Of a stretch of 64,000 nt of DNA, positions 58,104 through 64,000 are shown piece after piece. The stretch's first letter is position 1, and each line of letters begins with the position of its first letter. A program made the translations under genes and the position numbers. The stretch spans positions 62,001-126,000 of the forward strand of contig WWBZ02000015.1 of the NCBI GenBank assembly GCA_011503125.2, written 5' to 3'. This DNA comes from Botryosphaeria dothidea. Lineage: Eukaryota > Ascomycota > Dothideomycetes > Botryosphaeriales > Botryosphaeriaceae. Under the pieces are notes generated by a model, which worked only from the letters and a program-made list of their open reading frames with translations, ran no database searches and had not been told where the DNA came from.

Positions 58104-58307
58104 CGGCGGGAGGAGGGGGGTAATGTTAGAGTCTGAAGCCTTAGGATCAAGCCTCAGAGGATCATCGGCAGGTCACGCGACGCCAAGCCTTCCATGTATA
58201 TAACTTCCCTCTTTCTTCTACGACTTCTCTTCTTTCTCCTTAAGTCTAGCTTAACGTACTTAGCGCAATAAACCTTTTAGCGATCATCCTGAGGTTGAGC
58301 CCTGACA
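58104..58307 (+). repeat. Gypsy copy 3 polypurine tract and 3' LTR (184 bp)
   Basis: A purine run GGCGGGAGGAGGGGGG (58105-58120) precedes the LTR, which starts TGTTAG at 58124 and ends CTGACA at 58307, near-perfect inverted ends. It has TATA (TGTATATAACTT near 58.195 kb) and AATAAA (58267-58272). No 5' LTR is found, and no target duplication can be tested. Confidence 0.75.
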
Positions 58308-59503
58308 AGAAGGAGTAATTAGCGTTATTAATTCTTAGATTCGTTGCCGATAGTAATGATCTTTGGGCTAAAGAAGCCGAGTTCCTTATTATAAGGCGTG
58401 TGTATAATTTCTTCACCTAATAGGGTGTAGAATTCTAGCTTATTTGATCTATAGAAGAAGAGCTGATTATCTTTCCTTTTATAGAAGACCCGAGAGGAAA
58501 TTATACTAATTAGCAAATTAGGAGTGTAGAGGACATACTGGATAGTCCTCGTGATCTTGTCGTTCTTAGAATCTAGGTAGGTAAGTTAAATTGTTCCTCT
58601 GCTAAGTACTCGGATTAGTCCTCCTCCGGTATAGATCTTACTTAGTAGGATATCTTAGAGGTCTAAGAATACTTCTCGATTATTATAGTAGTAATAGTAG
58701 GCTCTAGTGTCAATAATAAAGTGTTTACGGAACTATTTCTTAGACTTTATAGGAACTTTAAGAGGTAACTATATAATTGCTATATGATTTAAGGGGCGGG
58801 GTGGTGTACTGGTAGGGTACACTTCCACGGTAACCTGGCCTTTCTGGGGTGGCACAGGTTCTAAGTTCGAATCTTAGACCGCTTACCTACTCGTGGCATA
58901 TGCGGCCCACGTTAAAAGCATACGTACCCGCGTTCTCCCTAGCGGTGATAAGGGGGAAAATCCACAGGTGGTTAGGGTGGGCCACAAGTGGCATGTACGT
59001 CCCACTATAAAAGCATACGTACCCGCGTTCTCTCTGGCGGTAACAAGGGGGAGAAGGGCCAGCTAGGCGCTTCTAAAAATAAATTTTAAGAGCGCTTTAC
59101 CAGCGCTTATAAATAGGTAAGCCGGGACTTCTTACGGCTTAGTCTTAAGATTTACAGTCACCTCTCTCTACAGTTCCTCCCTCTTAGCTACTCTTCCTAC
59201 TTTAGACACCGCTACCGGTATATAGAAAAACCATACTAAATAGAGTATCTGCGGATACTACTATTGTAGATAGGGAAGGTTTTTACCCGGGCTATCCCAA
59301 GAAAGTAGCCACGGTTTCCCCTTCTATATACCCTTACAGATAGCCATAGCTGCATGGACCCTTCGGGGAGCTAAATCAGCTTAAATTGAATTTATCTATC
59401 TATCTATATGATTTAAGGCTCCTAATTTCGTATCGGACTTCGTATTTAGCTGATCCTTGGATTAAGAGGTATAGTATTCGCTAATAAGTTTCTGATTGGG
59501 GAT
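58308..59503 (-). pseudogene. Inverted Copia fragment, split by a SINE
   Basis: Reverse complement of 61184-61755 of the Copia element downstream. Shared protein on the minus strand includes LISIISSRVFYKRK and EEIIHTPYNKELGFFSPKII (the region before integrase), and upstream nucleotides match AGGATCAGCTAAATACGAAG. The SINE at 58795-59403 divides it. At 58308 it meets the LTR of Gypsy copy 3, and at about 59503 homology to the plus copy ends. It is a broken second copy rather than a hairpin element. Confidence 0.78.
58795..59403 (+). mobile_element. SINE copy 3 (long form), almost unmutated
   Basis: 609-bp insertion between perfect 15-bp duplications CTATATGATTTAAGG (58780-58794 and 59404-59418). 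The head folds like a tRNA: D-arm GTGTAC TGGTAGG GTACAC (58804-58822) containing an A-box-like TGGTGTACTGG (58802-58812), and T-arm TCTAAG TTCGAAT CTTAGA (58860-58878) containing the B box. A segment of about 95 bp with AAAGCATACGTACCCGCG is doubled near 58.91 and 59.01 kb. The tail is (ATCT)n. CA and TG are abundant, so this copy is the best guide to the ancestral sequence. Confidence 0.88.
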
Positions 59504-60059
59504 ATGTAATGAACGGGCCTTGGAGGGCGGAGAGACGAGGTAACGAAGCCGGTAAAGGCAGTAGGGGTAAAGTAATGCCGACGTATAAGGGTGTAGTTCA
59601 AAGGGCGAGGGTACGAGGTGCGAGAGACGAGGGACGAGGGACGAGGGACGAGGGAGGCAAGCAAGGTCCAATTCAAGGCGTACCAAGTTGTACGCGAGGA
59701 ATACTCATTGCTAGACTAAAGAACTAACTATAAAGCAGAAGGACGAGCTTTATATACGTAAAGAACGAACTAAAATACTAGCTTTCTAATTTATAAGCAG
59801 GTAAGTCTAGATCTGGATTTTGAATCAACGAAGGTAAACGAGAGGTAAAGGGGTCTAAGTAAGCCACGTTTATAACAGGTAGCGATTAGGGCTAATATAG
59901 CTAGACGGATATCCTCGTTAAGGTTTTCTTACTAATGGAAAATAAGCTCAATCACCTCCGTTATCTGTTATTAGATAGCATATTAGCTTAGTTATTCATT
60001 CTGAGACGTCTTAGGAGCAATACCACGAGCGCCTCAGCAATCAAGCAATTAAGTTATTT
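59504..60059. other. Spacer with a GACGAGG minisatellite; no gene seen
   Basis: The 7-bp unit GACGAGG is repeated about 4.5 times at 59626-59657, giving the low-complexity minus-strand reading VPRPSSLV. The rest shows no coding signal and may be non-coding sequence of the flanking Copia copies. Confidence 0.5.
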
Positions 60060-63000
60060 ATTTATCGATTCCGACCGATTAAGCGCAAATTTTATCAGGT
60101 TATAAGCCCGGATAGTACTTAAATAATAGCCTGATCGGCCGTAATTACTCAGAATTAATTTCTACCGAATACTGCCGAATCCGGCGCATCCGAGGCCGTT
60201 TATTAGACGAGTACTTATCGCATTAATTTAAGCATTAGCGTAAGCCATCTCGATCGTCTCTTAAATAATAAGAATAACTAATTAGCCTATTAGGCGCATT
60301 AACTAAATTACCGAATCGAATCCCTAACGACGAACGACTATTCCGACCGTTATAATAACCGAATCGTCGACTAAGGAGCTTAGGACTATCCCAAAGCTTA
60401 TTAGTTTAAGGAACTATCTATAATAGAGGTCCTTACTAGAAGGATACTTCAAGAGAGAGGATCTTTAGGAGATCGTCAGCGGCGATCTTGTATAGCTACT
60501 AAAGTAAGAACGTCTAAAGCCTAAAGAAGAAGACGCTCTGGAGAAGACAGATCTTGCCAAGTACGAGCGCAAGCTTAAACGGTATAAGGACTAGATTACT
60601 AGGGATGCTAAGGCAATCTACGCAATCAAAATAACGGTCCACATAGACTACCTTCGTTCCCTATCTACGTTCTTAACCTCGAAAGGGATATAGGACGATA
60701 TTAATTCCAAATTCGAGGGAGAAGGTCCTATCCAGCAATCAATCTACTTCTCAATCTGGACCAAGATAATCTATAATCTAACCACGAATCTTAAGACTTT
60801 CTTGCGGAAGTATAGTGCTGCCTAGATAGACTATATCTAATCTAGCCTTAAACTTCCACCTGAGATAGTAGTCTATAAGCTGCTTACTAAGCTGGATCAG
60901 CACTTCGATACCTAGGTCACGGCTAAGCGCCAATTACTTCGTAATAACGAGAAAATTAAGCTCTAAGACCTTATTAATCAGATTATCGATGAGAATAAGC
61001 GCAATATACTTCTTCCGAATTTACAAGTCAATATTATCAAACGAGGAGTTAAATTCAATCAACCGAATTAACCGAATTAATCGAATTAATCGAATCAGCA
61101 GAAATGCCTCTGCTGCAATAGACCTCATCGAACGGAGAGGTACTTCTACCTATATCCTGAATTATCACGAGGAGGATTATTTATCCCTAATCAGAAACTT
61201 GTCAGCGAATACCATGCCTCTTAATCTAAGGATCAGCCAAATACGAAGTCCGATGCGAAATTAGGAGCCTTAAATCACATGGCAATCATGCAGTTACCTC
61301 TTAAAGTTCCTATAAAGTCTAAGGAATAGTTCCGTGAACACTTTATTATTAATACTAGAGCCTACTATCACTGCTATAACAATCGAGAAGTATTCTTAGA
61401 CCTCTAAGATACCCTACTAAGTGAGATCTATACCGGAGGAGGACTAATCCGAGTGCTTAGCAGAGGAACAATTTAACTTACCTACCTGGATTCCAAGAAC
61501 GACAAGATCACGAGGACTATCTAGCATGTCCTCTACACTCCCGATTTGCTAATTAGCATAATTTCCTCTCGGATCTTCTATAAAAGGAAAGGCAATCAGC
61601 TCTTCTTCCATGGATTAAACAAGCTAGGATTCTATACTCTATCAGGCGAAGAGATCATGCACACGCCTTATAATAAGGAACTTGGCTTCTTTAGCCCAAA
61701 AATCATTGCTATCGGCAACGAATCTGAGAATCAACAACGCTAATTACTCCTTCTAATCTTACTAATTAAGATCGATATTAATCTTCTACATTAACGAATG
61801 GGACATGCATTATTTTAAGCCTGCCAGATACTTGCCTAGTAACTTAGCTATTAACTCACCGGCGAACAGGGTAACTACGAGATCTATGCCCTCACTAAAT
61901 TACAAAGGAATATCAGCTATAAGAAGCAACGACGTGCCTCTAAACTAGGTGAATTCCATATCGATACCGTTTAGATGTCTACTCCTAGAATACACGGCGA
62001 ACGCTACTTTCTCCTTACAACTAATAATATAACCACGTTCCGCTAGGGCTACCTATTTAAGAAGAAATATTATGCATTTGACACGCTTAAGGATTATATT
62101 AAGATGTAGAATACTTAGACCGGGAACTACCCGAAACGAATTCGAATTAATAATGGTCGAGAATTTGTAATAAATCAACTCCGAGCCTATTGCAGCACAA
62201 AAGGCATTAAACTTAAGATTTTAGCCCCCTACATACCTGAATAGAATAGCAAGGCTAAGAAGGCTAATTATATTATCGAAACCCGAATTAGATTAATGCT
62301 TTAAGATGCCGGACTGCCCTTATTTCTCTGGCTAGAAACCTTGAATACCGCAATCAAGATTATTAATCGGACACCCACCAGAATTAACAAGGATTCCAAG
62401 ACCCCATACTAGTCCCTCTGCGAGATGCTGGAAATATCGAATACTCTTCCCAATATTACCAATTAGAGGACCTTTGGCTGTACTACCTACGTCTATATTC
62501 CAAAGCAACGAAGAACCTAAGGAAATAAGCTCGAGCTTAGAGCTTAGAAGGGAAATCTCATCGGATATAAGGGAGATAATATCTACCGTATCTACTTGCC
62601 TAGTAAGCGTGTTATTATTAGAAGCTCCTATGTTATATTTAATGAATCGAATCTAGACCTTCCTAATATTTTAAATAAGGACCTCTTAGATGAGGAGGAC
62701 CCTATAATCGAATACGTTAGACTCCCCCTTAATTCGGAGGGTGGAACTCTATTAGATCTACCTTAGTATTAAATTGAATCTTAGCAATTAGAAGAATATG
62801 AATAGATGAATAGACTCTAGTTAATTGCTTAACAAGCTCTACGAATTTAAGATTAACCAGACTCACCTAGATCAACTAGCACTTTTAACCTGCCTGAATT
62901 ACCTAATCTCGGAATAACACGTTAATCTTTAATCGAATCTCTACTAATTTCGGATATAGAACAACATCTGCCACCAATTAATAACCAAGACTAACTATTA

Positions 63001-64000
63001 GAGTTATCGGAATCACCTTCGGCTTTAATACCTATGGCCAACTAAGAAGAATCGAGCTAGCCTACCCTAGTTCGAAAATCATCACGCCCTAAGATTTAGA
63101 TAGAGAAGGGCTAAACTTATCGAAGAATTATAGAAGCACGCACCGGTAAACCTAGACGTCCACGCACTATTCTGTCAATTCTACCACTAATTACGGCATA
63201 TTGTTTTGCCATCGGGCTGGATCACGCGCCCAAAATCAAGGACCTACCACCAGAACCACGAGACTAGACTAAAGCTATAAATTATCCTCTCAGGGATTAT
63301 TGGATTCAAGCTACTACGAAGGAAATTGATCAATATAAGAAGAATGGTACCTAGACACTTACTGAGCCACCTGATTCAGTTAGGATCTTACCCTGTACCT
63401 GGGTCTTCAAGTATAAGGCTGATTTAACCGGAAATCTCGTATCTTGCAAGGCAAGACTTTGTATTAGAGGAGACAAGCAACGCCCTGGACTTGACTATCT
63501 TGAAACCTTTGCATTAGTCGTTAAGCTAGCCACCTTCAAGATTATCATGGCTCTTATTATAATTCTAGATCTCGAATACTACTAATTGGATATCTCCTCA
63601 GTATTTATTAACGGCAAGATCGATAAGGATGATGTCTATATGGTACTTCCACCGGGATTTAATGACTAACCAAATAGAACTAATCTCGTTGCACATCTCC
63701 GGAAGGCACTCTATGGATTAAAACAAGCTCTACGCATCTGGCAACAGGAGATTACTCGATATCTCGCAACCATTCAATATTTCCCACTGGAATCAGACCC
63801 CTGCGTATTCCAACATGCTTATAACAAGGGAATCATCATTGACTATGTAGATGACTTAATCCTTATTTATAAGGATAAGGATATCATTAATCTCGCAAAA
63901 GACCAACTGTCAGCCAAGTACGAATTACGCGATTTGGGACCAATTCATTACTACCTCGGCATGAGGATCGTTAGAGATCGCCCAAATAAGATAATATAGA
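60060..64000 (+). pseudogene. Copia retrotransposon gag-pol, continuing past the window end
   Basis: Reading through TAG and TAA codons gives gag at about 60.39-61.06 kb, a zinc knuckle CLCCNRPHRTERYF (61104-61145, last Cys apparently now Tyr), and a protease-like region with NTRA near 61.35 kb where DTGA is expected. The pre-integrase segment follows (LISIISSRIFYKRK, TPYNKELGFFSPKII at 61.55-61.74 kb), then integrase at about 61.84-62.56 kb (RIRINNGREFV, Asn for Asp) and the Copia-type reverse transcriptase from 63.28 kb (TWVFKYKADLTGNLVSCKAR, LYGLKQALRIWQQE, and YVDDL at 63.84 kb, here intact). RNase H and the 3' LTR lie outside the window. Integrase before reverse transcriptase fixes the Copia class. 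RIP is moderate. The 5' boundary is uncertain. Confidence 0.82.

Noticed and set aside
59446..59686. Minus-strand ORFs with VPRPSSLV repeats
   Set aside because: Translation of the GACGAGG minisatellite; no protein family.

Overview
This window looks like a transposon-rich compartment of a filamentous ascomycete (Pezizomycotina) genome. The reasons are an intronless HET-domain gene, a gene with a 52-nt fungal-style intron, chromodomain Gypsy, Copia, Tad-like LINE and tRNA-derived SINE elements, and a mutation pattern typical of repeat-induced point mutation (RIP). In the worst-hit blocks (about 14.2-34.5 kb and 39.8-45.0 kb) the dinucleotides CA and TG are almost absent while CG is common. 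ATG, TGA, TGG, Cys, His and Gln codons have therefore nearly vanished and no ordinary ORF survives. Nothing in the sequence identifies the species.

Layout. 0-3.2 kb: gene-free, with a LINE RNase H fragment and a solo LTR that has a perfect 5-bp target duplication. 3.4-5.6 kb: HET-domain gene. 6.3-7.6 kb: unknown gene of about 385 aa with one predicted intron. 8.0-9.2 kb: a 5'-truncated, un-RIPed LINE insert with 15-bp target duplications. 9.9-13.9 kb: a RIP-damaged Tad-like LINE on the minus strand. 14.2-45.3 kb: a RIP-saturated nest. It contains a Gypsy pol remnant, a 232-bp LTR, two tandem copies of a buried OrsD/telomere-linked-helicase-type pseudogene separated by the same LTR, and a second Gypsy copy. 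That second copy is interrupted by a SINE, a truncated LINE, a Copia element (itself carrying a full-length LINE) and another SINE. 45.7-52.9 kb: two long co-oriented minus-strand frames, a third OrsD/TLH-type pseudogene and an unknown gene of about 1,300 codons. Both keep one frame throughout and are broken by TAG-type stops at apparent Gln/Trp codons. 53.4-58.3 kb: a 5'-incomplete chromodomain Gypsy with its 3' LTR. 58.3-64.0 kb: an inverted Copia fragment carrying an almost unmutated SINE, then a Copia element that runs off the window.

Only the HET gene and the spliced gene look intact. The rest is a record of successive insertions, many datable relative to each other by target-site duplications and by degree of RIP. 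The most unusual items are the OrsD/TLH pseudogenes recoverable only by reading through RIP, the co-oriented two-gene unit at 45.7-52.9 kb, the SINE family with a LINE that shares its 3' end, and the repeated YxDD-to-YxDN loss in the reverse transcriptases.
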